Below, one piece after another: positions 36,078-47,713 of a DNA stretch of 64,000 bases (positions within the stretch are counted from its first letter, which is position 1; each line of letters opens with the position of its first letter). The position numbers were made by a program, and so were the translations under genes. Source of the DNA: Scleroderma bovista (Eukaryota; Basidiomycota; Agaricomycetes; Boletales; Sclerodermataceae); contig JAYMGJ010000581.1 of NCBI GenBank assembly GCA_037178675.1, positions 1-64,000 of the forward strand, in the 5' to 3' direction. The notes under the pieces were generated by a model. That model saw only the letters and a program-made list of their open reading frames with translations, was not told the DNA's origin and ran no database searches.

Positions 36078-37924
36078 TGGTGGACTACGGTACACGGTTG
36101 GTTCCTCCGGGTATTGTAGAGACCAAGGAAGACACCTTTCCGATGACGTCCGAGTCTAAACAGGCGTTGAGATACATGAGATCGTTGGTACGATCCCACA
36201 GGATAATCTCGCAACTGCCAGCTAACACGCTGATAACGAATCATGTGTGTATGGCGTGCTTTCGGTGAATTCCGCTCGCTATCGACACCAGAACAATAGC
36301 GCCGTCATAGAATGCATACGAAAACACCACTGTCGGGCTCCATAAACCCGCTCAAGGTAAGCCCTTTTGATCTTTGCCATTCAACTGACGTCTGCAGTTG
36401 CGAATTTAAGTGACCTTATAGTAGCATATTCAAGGCTTTACAGGTGGTCTGGAGATACTGCGATTACTGGTAGTACCGTTGCTCGTGCTGAGTATCTGCA
36501 GCTAGCCGCACTCCTTCGAGTCACGTTGAGTTCACGTCGCCGCCGCTCGTCGTGCTGCCCTTGCTATCCCGAACGTGCGACTCGCGGTGCCCAGGACCTC
36601 GATGTCGTACTTCCGTGGTTGGACGACGAACCCTCGGGCAGCTCGATTTCATTTGTTGCAGGTGAGTTTTCCGTCCTGAGCTCTACTTAACGCGATCTGA
36701 CATTCTTGTCATCGTTTCCAGTCCTCTTCGTAACGTTTTTGATACTTGGCACGTCCGTGCAGCGTACGCTCGAGCAGTTCGAGCAGTTTCCTACGGCATT
36801 TCACTCCGTCTTGCAGCGCTACTAGGTAAGTTTGGCGATTTCGAGTTTGTTTGGTGCATTCTGACGACTAGCCTTGTGTTTTTAGTCATTGTAGTGACCT
36901 GCGCGTACTCAATGCCTTTGCATAGCTCCTAGTAGGGCTATCCAACCTGCCCATACACACCCTCGTGCCCCCAACGTGTGCGTCCACACCAAATTGTCGC
37001 GTTCGATGTTGCTCTCAGCACCTTGCACTGCCACTGCCACACAATACCAGCTCTTCCTCGAGTGGCACGCTGTGCACTTCAGGTACGTCTCTCCTTCTGT
37101 TTTCCATTGTACCGATCGTCTTTACAGTAAAATTTCGCTTGCTTGAACCATGGCGTATGCTGTCGTGTTGCTGTCGTTGACCTCACAGGGCCTCGTTTCT
37201 GGATCACCTTCCAGCACAGCCACCCTGTCGATGTCTACCACCTTCATCACCTCATTCGTGCCCTCTGCCATTATGATGATGTTCCCTGATCCCCAGTCAC
37301 GCTTTTCTAGTGCAGCCCTTCTGGGACGTTCTTCAGGATATATTGGATGAATTCGCGGTGACCCGTCAGCTCCATTCTATTAAAATATGCGAATAAGCTT
37401 GGGTCATCTGGAAGGGCACTGCCGGGCTGCTAAATTTCCATGTTGTGATTCCATGCGAGATGTGCAGATGACCTCTAGCTGAGGACAATAAAATCCTTCT
37501 TCCTCTCTCCATACAGCATTGGCAAATTCATGTCCAGAAGACCCATCAGCGCTCAGCTGAGTACTGCATCGTAGACATCAGATCGTTTCCCACCTTTCAA
37601 CACATATGTTGCCCTATCACAAAGCTGTGGGAAAGGCACCATCCATCTTAGAGACTTCATTGACAAATTGTTCACGCAACATCCCATAACTACACAATGA
37701 AAACCATTGTCTTGTGAACGTGGACCAAAAAACAACTTGACTACATTGGGAATCGTTAAAAGTATCTGCAGGTTCTGGGGACAGACAGACTTCATCTTAA
37801 TTTATAGCATCACTTCTTCACAATAGGTACCACTCACACCTCTTAGTATGACATTTTCATGTGGACAATTCTTACACGCTATTGTTGAAAGCTATCTTAC
37901 ATTAGAGAACAGCTGAGCTTATTT
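36078..37924. other. Region without a supported gene
   Basis: Between 36370 and 37350 there are several intron-like GT...AG stretches (for example 36662-36720 and 36828-36886) between GC-rich open pieces, suggesting an old spliced gene or a captured fragment, but the pieces do not join into a recognisable protein. The rest has nothing notable. Confidence 0.35.
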
Positions 37925-38608
37925 CACGCTGTAAACAAGGTGATTCAAATTAACGATGGCACCCATAACGCTCTGCTCATCTGCGCTGTGTTCATCTGAC
38001 CCGCCCTCCAAATCTCCTTCGTCTCCCTCGACGGTGTCACCCTCGCTCTCGAGAGGTCGCACGTCCGCAGGGAGGAACATATTCTTTTGCACGATCGACT
38101 CACTGAGGTTCTGTCAGTCAAGTGGCCATATACCATACGTCTGAAAGAGGCTTGACTAGCTCCATGAGTGGTATGTGCTCCGAGGGCATTGGTAGTGCCT
38201 CTACAAATTCATCACCAGAAAGATGCAAGAACTGTCCAGCACTATTTCTTATATGGTTACTTACTCTTTTGAAAGTAGGATGATTTATCTTTGGGCTCCA
38301 CCTGGGCGGTGGGTCTGGGACGTTTTTCTTTTGTAGGTCCAAGCAATTGCACCTGCCTAGGAAGCACTGGCATATATGTGACAGGTATTTGGGAAACTCG
38401 CAAGAACTGACGAAAAACGAATCATATTCGTTGTCTCTACATCGCTCCTCGAGGATAAGCGACCACAGTCCATTGATATTAATCCGCCTGCCTGGTAGTG
38501 TGTGATGTTACAACTAAGAACGTACCATTCTATGGCTAATGGGATCATTCCCGAGCCTGTCATTTCAGAGGTTGGCAGGCACACCACCCCGGTATTCTTC
38601 CTCTGCAC
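37925..38608 (-). pseudogene. Possible hypothetical gene or remnant
   Basis: Pieces open on the minus strand: ISMDCGRLSSRSDVETTN near 38500-38450, HTWRSP-like Pro/Lys-rich text near 38320, LHLSGDEFVEALPMPSEHIPLMELVKPLSDVW (38230-38130), and an acidic tail VEGDEGDLEGGSDEHSADEQS ending TAA near 37927. They could be exons, but I found no start and no complete splice chain, and recognise no domain. Confidence 0.25.
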
Positions 38609-38743
38609 TTTTTCACAGCAAATAAAGAGAAGCGCCGTGACTGTTTGAAGGACAAGAAAAGTTCATTAGTGGAGATACAACATTGTCATGGTCGCACAAG
38701 AAACCTTTCACATTAATAAACCAGTCGTTGGTCGTAGTGTCGT

Positions 38744-39552
38744 TTAAAGATAACTGTGGGTCGTAAGGTATTCGAAGATGCTCTTGACGGACTCTGTCAC
38801 ATCGCATTCGGCTGTTCTCAGATGAATCTCCGGGTTCTCAGGGGCTTCATAAGGTAGAGATATCCCGGGGAAATCTAATGGTCAAAATAAGATGCATTGC
38901 GATCATCATGGACAGCGACATCGCTTACCTTGGATTTCTCCATCATGAACCTTCTTGTACAATCCTTTCGGGTCACGCTGCTCTACAACACTCAGCGGCG
39001 CATCCACAAAGACCTCGATAAAGCCCAAACCGGCCGCTTCGTGAAGCCTGCGGACTGCTTCCCTGCCGACACGAAATGGTGATATGAAAGCAACCATAGT
39101 GATACAGCATGCATCAGTGAATAGTTTCGCCACCTAATGGACCCCCATCAATACTCGCCTTGACTGCCATCTACACACAACGTACCTCCCCAATGCGTCT
39201 GACGTTTTCTGTCTGTGATATCGCGTCAAAGGCAAGATCTTTGTTGAGGCCAAGTCGGATATTGTCACCATCTAGACGGTAGGTAAACTTTCCTTGGTGC
39301 AACAGTATTTTTTCGAGAGCGCAAGCGACAGTGGACTAGTAAGAAATTATGAGCATCTACCTTACATATGAATCGTCCAGAAGGAGATAACCTTGCCACT
39401 AGCACTGAGACCAGTGAACCAAATAGTGACTCCCTTCTGCTTCAGTAATGTCGTTCGCTCGCTTGCACTGACAGAACCTGGGAATTGTCAAACGGAATCG
39501 ACAGTCGTTAATAGCCCTACAGACCTGGATGGAAGGTGAGGTTACTGGCCAT
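38744..39552 (-). CDS. APS kinase paralogue, copy B, 199 aa, diverged
   Basis: Five exons with introns at the same positions as copy A (39478-39524, 39336-39391, 39134-39185, 38875-38928), so the pair arose by DNA duplication, not retrocopying. The P-loop GLSASGKST and [19 protein letters not shown] are kept. Differences fall at usually fixed sites: [13 protein letters not shown] for [23 protein letters not shown] for [11 protein letters not shown], and [12 protein letters not shown] where copy A has [12 protein letters not shown]. The frame is intact and splice sites are good, so it is probably expressed; altered kinetics or a new role is possible. All its introns start with GT. Confidence 0.88.
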
Positions 39553-39722
39553 GGGTATACACTGATTAGGAGTCAAAAGAGGCCTTTCACTGCAGAAGCG
39601 ACGAACAAAGGTATCGCTCAGATCGACCAAGTGGCTCGGCGTTCTATGACTCGAATTCCGCATCAACCGCCCATTTGCGAATCGTGGTGAAATAATTGAT
39701 AACCGGACCTTGCAACTCCCTT

Positions 39723-39755
39723 CACTGGGGAAAAAAGGAAATTATGTGACGCACG
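39723..39755 (+). repeat. Left 33-bp TIR of the CACTA element
   Basis: Begins CACTGGGG and ends GACGCACG; exact reverse complement of 45755-45787; preceded by CTT. Confidence 0.95.
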
Positions 39756-39948
39756 GATGTGGCACAGATGTGTGGATTAGTTGTAGATGTGTCAGAAATC
39801 ATAGCCATATCCGTCTGACGTAGAATTCCATACGGATGGAATCACTCGAAGGATGTCCGAGGCTTATTCTACATAGATTCGTCTGATATCCTACCCCACC
39901 TATAGTTTTCTTCAGTGTGACGGCCACAGCTGTGATAACCGTTACATA

Positions 39949-39969
39949 ATATTACATATTATGTAATAT
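39949..39969. repeat. AT-rich hairpin inside the CACTA element
   Basis: ATATTACAT and ATGTAATAT, 9-bp arms around a 3-base spacer, about 180 bases before the companion gene; possibly a protein-binding or promoter feature. Confidence 0.5.
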
Positions 39970-40150
39970 AGTGCTGGGCCCGGATGTTCGCACCACCGAC
40001 TCGAGCCACTATAGGCTAGTAGCTGCTCGGGATTCTTTCCTAGCACTCTTGAGTCGCAATCAATGATTTCATTGTTCCATGGCAACAGGTAGATGGCAAA
40101 TAGGTAGCTGACTACAGTCGTACGACGCCAGCCTTGCATTTTCTCCGTCA

Positions 40151-41702
40151 ATGTCTGCCAGCAGCAGCAACACCACTCGTCTCAATGCAGCAATTGCCAC
40201 CCTCGAGCACCTTGAAAACGACTTTGGGAACTTCAAGGGCCAATGTGAGACGAAGCTCCAGTTACTGTACAACGAAAACAAGCTGGTAAAGGCAGAAATT
40301 GCACAGCTAAAAGCGAAGACAGAGGAGATGGGCGAGCATTGTAGTCGGCTTGAAGAAAGGGCTGGGATTGTTTATGTCAATGATCTCGATAATGGAGGTG
40401 AATGAGAGCAAGGAGATGACGGAGAAGCAACTGAACCTGCACACGGTGTCAATGAAGAGGGAGAAGATGAAGTCTCGAAAGCAAACCAGGCCGCTTTGAA
40501 ATCAAAAATATTCCGTGTGCGTATTGTCCCAGCTTGTATCATTCTCCTCACTGAATGAATGTGTGATCTGTACAGGATATAATGGCGGAGAGTTTCAAGA
40601 CTTTGATGGGCGTGAAAAAACTCGATGGGAACACGCTACCTGGATATCCCATGGGTATTGGAGAGGATACAGATATGTGGCCACGTGATCCTGCAACCAG
40701 GAAGAGACTGTTGCGTTTCAACTGGAGAGCTGGCAAGCAAGACGATGCTATCAACTCAGATGGAATTCAGAAAGTTGCTGACAGAATACGCACCATTGGA
40801 CCACAGATGGGAACAACGGCTGCAACAACGCTGGAAAACATTCTTCCTGGGCACACTGAGAAGGCAGTCCATGCCAAGTACATGCGCATGGCCGCCGAGT
40901 ACCGGAAAGCAGACAAGAAGCGAAAGCGCACGGACAATGACGATGTAGAGATGATTGTTGACGAGGGCCTGGATCGTGCACATATGAATTCTCGTGTCCA
41001 ATCTGTAAGTCAGCTGTAAACGAGCCTTTGAATCTTACCATTGATTGTGCATCAGAAACTAGAGGCGAGGAAAAGAAAGCGCACATCAGAAGAATGTGAT
41101 CTGAAATGGAAAGATCCAAAATATGATACTGCTTTTATCCTGAATGCAATGTCGGATGATGAAGACGATCCGGACCGACGCCCAAGCGAGCCTCGTACCT
41201 TCATCTCGATTGAGCCAGAATGGCGGCATCCACAGGTAAGTTGCAATACCGTACCACAAATACTGTGACTAAAATCACCTGTTTACAGCTTTCTGAACTC
41301 TTCATGGCGATAGATGCAGTGCGAGACCCACGACCTGACCAGGCAAGGTTGGCCACAACACGTAAGCGCTCTGATGAAAAGAAGAAGGGAGAACCACCAC
41401 TGTCACGGACACTAGCAACACGCATATGCTCGTGGATGGTTAAACCTGAACTTCTATTGCAGAATCCTGGGTGGTTTGAGTGTGGAAGGGTGGCGCACAG
41501 TGGTTCAGCTTGGGGTGATGAGGAGCCAAAGGAGCTGTTAAAAGATCGGAAGGGGAAGGGGAAAGCATCGAAGAAGCTCGTCATCCGCTTGCCACCAAGA
41601 GCCAACGATGGGGAAGCAAGCACGGGTGCAATTCTGGCAGCGAAGACCAAGATTGGGGAGATTCTAGATGGTGTTGATGATGCGGACACGTTATTTAACT
41701 AA
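40151..41702 (+). pseudogene. CACTA companion gene, 462 codons, nonsense at codon 85
   Basis: Introns 40517-40575, 41005-41055 and 41236-41288 join exons of 366, 429, 180 and 414 bases in frame. Residues 1-80 form a coiled coil (heptads around ENDFGNFKGQCETKLQLL). The middle has MWPRDPATRKRLLRFNWRAG and IGPQMGTTAATTLENILPG, followed by Lys/Arg-rich nuclear-signal-like text (KADKKRKRTDND, EARKRKRTSE). A TGA at 40403-40405 interrupts exon 1 (CGA to TGA is plausible), after which the frame stays open. I recognise it only as a protein seen with agaric Tnp2 elements; a TNPA-like DNA-binding role is inference. Confidence 0.65.
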
Positions 41703-41750
41703 TGTTGTAGCTGTGCAATGCTTATCTTGGTCTTGTAATGTCCTCTTGTC

Positions 41751-44700
41751 TCAGAGCCAGTCGTCATCTGCTTCAAGCCCAGTGCGATCACACGTCACAG
41801 CAATCCAGAGAGGTATGGATCCAGGCTGTGCATACTCGTCGTCAGGTACAGGGATGATTGTCAGCGCACATGAGAGTGTGTCGGATGAGACAATCTGAAT
41901 GGGCCCAAATGAATTTGCATGCACAGTAGTTGTGCCAAGTTCAGTTGCACTATACATTCAGCACACGAGACTGTGTCTGCACGAACAGATTGGAAGACTC
42001 ACAATAAATCCCATGGCATAAGGGGTATAGTTGCATCAACCATGCACTTCTGAATAGCAGATATGTGGATGATATGGTCCTGCCTTGGAGGGAGGTGTAC
42101 TCCGAAATGATAAAGGATCTTGCAAGGCTGTGCGTGTGTGCCACTTTTGATAGTAACTCCTGCGAACTGGTCTGCATCAGTCCTCGTTGCCATTGCTGAC
42201 CCAAATCTAATGCCATCTTTGATAATGAATGGGAGAACTCTCGTAGACCGTGCTGCAAAAAGAATATTTGTTCCCAGTTCAGTTGTCATATCGTCAACAA
42301 TCCTGAGATCCGGGTACTCGTTTTGGAGGTATGCAACGATTAGCTGATATATGACCGGGTGTTCGAGGCTCCGTAAATTTGAGAACTTCTCCTTACCCGA
42401 AGACTTGGGGGTGATAATGGCAGCTGCTCACATACAATGTTAGAATTCCCACTAAGAATGTGCGACATACGGGACATGAAATGAGCAATCTGATTGCGCA
42501 ACGTCCCTCGATCAATGCCCTTCTGGTTCATGGCACGTTGAACCACTTTCTGCTCCTTGACGTCCGCATTTGATGGAAGTGATATTGCCTCACAGGAGCC
42601 GACGACAAATGTTAATACATTGACTGAATTGAAGATGACACTTACTAGCTCATACAGGCGGTGTTTTTCAACCCAGTCACGCGCCAATGAATATTCCATC
42701 TCACTTCCTGCATGTCCGTTGAGGTTCACACCCTCTAGGACACCATTGAAGCGTTCGAAGCCAAATAACCATGTCGTGTAAGCCGGGCCGTATTGCCGGA
42801 AAACAACAGAGTAATGCATGGCAAGATGGCTGTTTATTGTTTGATGGACACCCAGAGATTGCAAGCCTTGACAATATAGCTGCAGATAGGACTGCCCGCG
42901 ATCAACATCGTCAATGGAGATCGATCTACTTGCCAATATACGCTCAGAGACAGACAGGTACAATGCGAGCTTGTAGATTCGTTGCAGATCACGTTTGAAG
43001 GCTGGCCGAGTCTTGGCATTGGCAGGAATAAGTGGTGCAGATGATTGGATCTTGCCACTGTGATCACGCCAGCATATCCAGAGTACGAAAGGTAGGACAT
43101 TTCCAAGCCGTCGCCATTGATCAGCCTTGGGAAGCGTGTGGTCATCGTCAAGCTTGCGAAGGTATGAGTATTATGTATAAAGTACTTGAATCAACGAAAT
43201 AACATGCGTTCTTGGGTAATCAACCAATGCCAGATGGCCAAATAATCTGGTCAATTGTTGTTTGGTAAAGCTCCCAGCCTGTTGAGTTCAGGAGATATCC
43301 CGCAGTAATTACATCATACAGGAACCGCTTGATGAGCGCTACGATCAATGCAACACATATAAGCCACATGGAACATTGAAAGTTGAATACAGTACCATAA
43401 AAGTTATGCATGAAGTCAATTGGTGAGCGCCGAGCAGGTAACCAACCAGGCAGATCATTGAAAACGGAGTATCGGACTCCATGTCTATCGAGTATCTCTT
43501 TCCGTTTATTCTTTGTTGTTGCCAACTTTGACTGGTATGCATGGGCGAGTTGCTTCCAGTCATCTCGCATCCGAAAGTCTGGTGGAAATAGAAATGATCA
43601 ATCAGCAAAGCAAGCATGGGAACACTTGCTCCCAATATCATAAGCCGTTGGAGAGTCAATATCACACAGTTGGATGAAACAAAGATTACATGGGTGCGTC
43701 TTGTGACTGTGTCCTGCCGTCCCTGTGGCTTTGCGGGTTGCTGGAACATCTGAGTTCTCACACAGCACTCCAACGTGGACTTCTCTTAAGTGTCTGTACC
43801 CATACACCCGCATCTGCATCCCTTTGAGTCAAGTCCATCTCATAAGATAATATTCTCGTGTATATCATCATCCTGAACTTACCTTTGTAAAGAGCATGAA
43901 TATCATTTGTCAGAGGCTCCAGGCAGTGATTGAGATTCTCAAGACTGGGCTCTTTTGGCCCTGGGATGACAAGTGCGAGGTGAACATTTTGGGTGAGGAA
44001 TCTGACCGAGCGGTGTAAGTTGTTGAACGAGACATAAACTGCACCAGCAGAATGAGGTCGGTTGTCTGTGATACCAAACCTTGCGACGTGTTTAGTATAT
44101 TGCTACAGGGTGTAGTCATGGATCGAGTAAATGAAGAGTTACCAATCAATATTGATCCTCAAACCAAGGCCAACGTCGCATGAAAAGAGCGAACGACGAG
44201 ATCCAGGGGATTCCTCAACGTCCTGGACAGTACCATCAGGCAAATAGATCCGCTTGAGACCAACTTCAAGGCGTGTCCATTCGGATCCATCATATATGTC
44301 ACATAGCCGCTCATCGGAGGATAGTGGTTGTCGTGGTTCTTTGTCCTGAGAGGTGTCCCGCATCGCTCCGATGAAGGTTGGTCGCAATAGAAAACGCTGT
44401 ATTGCCTTGATGAGTGAGCAGTATACCAGATATTTCACAGGGACGCGCTTGAGTTGCACGTCGTCGGTCCGAGAGTTAGTACTACACTCGCGTTTAGTGC
44501 GGTATACTGTCCCCTTGCACCGTGGAACCTCGCACTGTGGTGATTCAAGTGCATCGATGTCCTTCGTGGTGTAAGTCTTGTAGCACTGGTCACATATAGG
44601 GATCTTCGATATGAAATCGTCAACTTGCAAGCCTAGGTGCTTCTTCACAGTTGCAACCGAACGCCGTGGGACAGGGAATGTCGGTAGTACACCACACAGC

Positions 44701-45447
44701 TCAATAAGATCCAGGCCATCTTGCAACTGATTCGTCGCTTCTGATACAGTGGATGATCCAATGATCTGGGCGACTGCGACTTGAAGATAGAGAAGCCGAA
44801 CTGGCGGTGTTTGCTGAAATGCTGGCACTAATTCTTGAAGGTCCTCATCTTGAAAACATGGGCCTTCATGTAGATCGGGAGGCCTGCCGGTGGTGGGACT
44901 ATGCTGTGGACACGAAACATCAGACAGGCCCTGGCCTTGCAAATCCTGTTGTAGTTCATCGGGTTCTACTGATGGTGCCCGATCGTCCGATAATTCAGGG
45001 TCGGATGGATATGGAAAGTCATGGTCGGCCCACTGGAAGTCACCAGACACATCTGAATGGCTGTCGTCGAGCGGCTCTTGCAACGGGAGAATGCCCCGGT
45101 CCTGTGAGACAGCAGGCCTGTCATCGCAAAACACCTCCTCAGGTTGGTCACAGCTTTGGGCGTTGCCTTGAAGTTGATGATCCTCAAGGCCCGCCAGCTG
45201 CAAGTTCACCATCACAGGGGGTATCTGTACAGTGGAAGGGGTTACTTACCGCATGAAGTGGGCGGCAGACTGAACCGGCAAGTGCATTTGTTGACTTTGG
45301 TAATGCCGCCGCATCTGAATCACGTTTCCGATGTCGCCAGCGAGTGCGAGGTGCGACCATCGTTTGCCCAAGTACTGTGTTGCGGCATACAGTGCATATG
45401 CATGGTACAAGCGATGTCTGATTCAAAGTAAACAGGTCCGACAGCAT
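41751..45447 (-). pseudogene. Tnp2-family (Transposase_21) CACTA transposase, one nonsense codon
   Basis: The N-terminal CICTVCRNTVLG and the Cys pairs CDQCYKTYTT / CEVPRCKG are zinc-finger-like. The catalytic part runs RINIDWFGITDNRPHSAGAVYVSFNNLHRSVR, VIPGPKEPSLENLNHCLEPL, HPCNLCF, SPIDFMHNFYG and LPKADQWRRLGNVLPFVLW, the usual Tnp2 order. Introns include 45198-45249, 44080-44142 and 43822-43882. The last exon ends at 41751 (DRTGLEADDDWL). TGA at 43220-43222 stands where related proteins read GIGRLP, again CGA to TGA. Two introns seem to start with GC. The start at 45447 is the best Met before the first Cys pair. Confidence 0.75.
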
Positions 45448-45754
45448 ATCTGGGATCCCCCACTCACCTTCCGCTTCATTCCAAATTCCCAGTTGCAGTT
45501 TTGCTGTGTACAAGTGAGCTGCCCAAGGGATGGTGGGACTTAGACGATCGGAGAGACCAAAAGATATATCACAGAAATAAATAAATGTGTAAATGGTGTT
45601 AGGCCAAATAAGAGATCTGAGGCTACGTGGGTGAGGCTATAACCTCCGTATAATGTCGAAATAATCAGATGATTCGTACGATATTTGAGGGTATCTAGGA
45701 TCTTGCTAGAATATGCAACGGACATCACTCGGATCAGCAAACTCGATGCAAATG

Positions 45755-45787
45755 CGTGCGTCACATAATTTCCTTTTTTCCCCAGTG
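45755..45787 (-). repeat. Right 33-bp TIR of the CACTA element
   Basis: Ends CCCCAGTG, followed by the CTT target duplication at 45788-45790. Confidence 0.95.
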
Positions 45788-45790
45788 CTT

Positions 45791-46141
45791 ATTCTAATGG
45801 TGGCTTAAGCTGAGTCGATGCGTGTATGTTAGCAAAGGATCACAAGTAGTGTTGCTGCCGAGGTGAACTGAGGCGAATCGAAGTGACCACTGCAATTCTC
45901 ACTTCGAAACTTTTGAACCGAGTCACTTCACCTCGGCACTAAGTCGGTATAAGCTCGAACGGAGGGCTTCAGCTACCATGCGAGTGAACAGGTCTGCAAG
46001 TCGCATCTAGTGAGAGATACCGCTTAGTAATCATAAGCCTGACTAATGCTTCGACGCTGCGTTAGCATCGATTCTCGCAGCGTATACTACTTATAATCGA
46101 TTCTACCCATTGCCATCTCGAATAACACGCACTACCAAAGG
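45791..46141. other. Flank of the CACTA insertion with a foldback repeat
   Basis: Promoter region of the downstream oxidoreductase; contains an 83-bp hairpin-forming repeat listed separately. Confidence 0.5.
45856..45938. repeat. 83-bp foldback repeat (possible MITE)
   Basis: Arms TGCCGAGGTGAA (45856-45867) and TTCACCTCGGCA (45927-45938) are perfect complements; further matches such as GAAGTGA / TCACTTC lie inside. The 14-mer GAGGTGAACTGAGG (45860-45873) reappears inverted at 57188-57201. Confidence 0.65.
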
Positions 46142-47713
46142 ATGGCAACAATGCGAGCCGTACTGGTGAAGGATGACAAAGGTCCCATCGAAAATCTATA
46201 TGTCGGACAAGTTGAAAAACCAGTACCAAAGGACGGCCAGGTAGTGGTCAGGGTCAGCACGATCGAGCGAGAGCCGCATCGGCAGTTGAACTTATCTTCT
46301 CTCCAGATAGTTGCGTTTGGATTGAACCGTATGGATTTGCTGCAGCGGGAGGGACCCTACCCACTCCCTCCTGGTGCATCCACCATTCTAGGGGTCGAAT
46401 TCGCGGGATATGTCGAACAGCTGGGACCGGGCGTTACGAAGTGGGCCATAGGAGACGAAGTGTTCGGCTTGACTGGCGGTGTAAGCATTGTCATGCGACA
46501 TGCAACGTGTCCTTTTCAGCCGTCTGTTTCCAGGGTGCATATGCCGAGTACATTGCATCCAGCCAAGATTTGTTGATTAGGAAACCAACTCACCTATCGT
46601 GGGTCGAAGCAGCAAGTGTTCCAGAAAACTTTATCACAGGTGCGGTGTAGTATGGTTGACGAGTATCAGATACATTGAAGCGCCTGTATCGTACTCACAC
46701 AGCTTTCCAAGCCTTAGTGAAGTGCGGTGAACTAAAGCAGAATGACGACGTGCTCATCCATGCTGGTGCTTCGGGTGTGGGTGTCGCAGCGATACAGATA
46801 GCACGCGTCTTTGGCGCGTGGGTCTTCCTGCATCTTGTAGTATATGTGTTCTGATTCTTCATTCGCAATTCTCAGGAGGTCAGTCACAGTGACGGCATCC
46901 ACCAAAGAAAAGCTGGACTGGCTCCTCTCTATCCCAAATGGTGCCACCCATGTCGCTAACTACAAGACAGAGGATTTCTTCCAAATAGTTAAGCAAGCTA
47001 CCAATGGGAAAGGTGTCGATATAGTCATTGACGTTGTTGGACCCACACACTGGGAGGGGAACATCAACTCCCTTGCTGTTGATGGACGGATGATAGTACT
47101 AGGCCTCTTGAGCGGTGAGATCGTTCATTGATGCGTAGGAAATCAGCTTTAACGATGTTCACAAAGGGAGGGTGGTTCCCTCAGTTAATCTGGCCCCAAT
47201 CCTCTATAAGCGTCTGAAAATCCAGGGCTCCACTTTGCGATCCCGAAGTCTGGAGTACCAGAGCGAGCTCATTGAAAGGTGTGCTTTGTGCTTCCTCATA
47301 GAATTGCCTGGAGTAGACTCTGTTATCGCGTGCAGTGCAGCTTTTCAGGACATAATTGCCAATATAACAGGAAGTGAAGGAGACGGGCTGATTCGAACTT
47401 ACATCCACAAGGTCAGGACAAAGCGAGTGTTTTATTTACCAAGGCATTCAACTATCGACCCCATGGATGTGGCCAGGTATATCCTTGGACTGAGATTCAA
47501 GACGCTCACCGGGAAATGACAGAGAACAAGAACAGGTAAGCGAGCTCCTTTGACAACATTGCCGTCATTTAGAATTATTGTAGCGGAAAAAATCATATGC
47601 TCAGTTCTGTAAGTGATACTGAGTATAAGAATTTTTTACCGATAATCTATCGCCTTGGAGCTATAAGAGCCATGCTCTGGACAACAGGCAGCTGTCAGAT
47701 CGAGGTCTATTGA
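46142..47713 (+). CDS. MDR quinone oxidoreductase (zeta-crystallin/PIG3 type), late frameshift
   Basis: Introns 46253-46306, 46481-46533, 46640-46702, 46818-46875, 47115-47166, 47279-47335, 47412-47476 and 47536-47583 fit. Motifs: [45 protein letters not shown] (NADPH Rossmann) and VDIVIDVVG. It lacks the zinc ligands of true ADH and reduces quinones with NADPH. In the last exon a run of six A (from 47587) shifts the frame: with five A the text would end within about 29 bases at TAA 47610-47612, as in relatives; as written it runs on to TGA 47711-47713 and gains an unrelated tail. Either a sequence error or a real mild truncation-extension. Confidence 0.85.

Larger units (their letters stand above)
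39723..45787. mobile_element. Complete CACTA-type (EnSpm/Tnp2) DNA transposon, 6,065 bp
   Basis: Perfect 33-bp terminal inverted repeats, starting CACTGGGGAAAAAAGG, lie at 39723-39755 and 45755-45787. They are flanked by a 3-bp target duplication CTT (39720-39722 and 45788-45790), as expected for CACTA elements. GATGTG-type subterminal repeats occur at 39755-39800. Two convergent genes fill it, ending about 50 bases apart: a companion gene on plus and a Tnp2-like transposase on minus. The perfect ends imply a recent insertion. Confidence 0.93.

Noticed and set aside
39723..45787. CACTATAGG at about 39995 as the left end of the element
   Set aside because: It matches the right end only over CACTA and has no target duplication; the 33-bp perfect repeat at 39723 with CTT on both sides is decisive.
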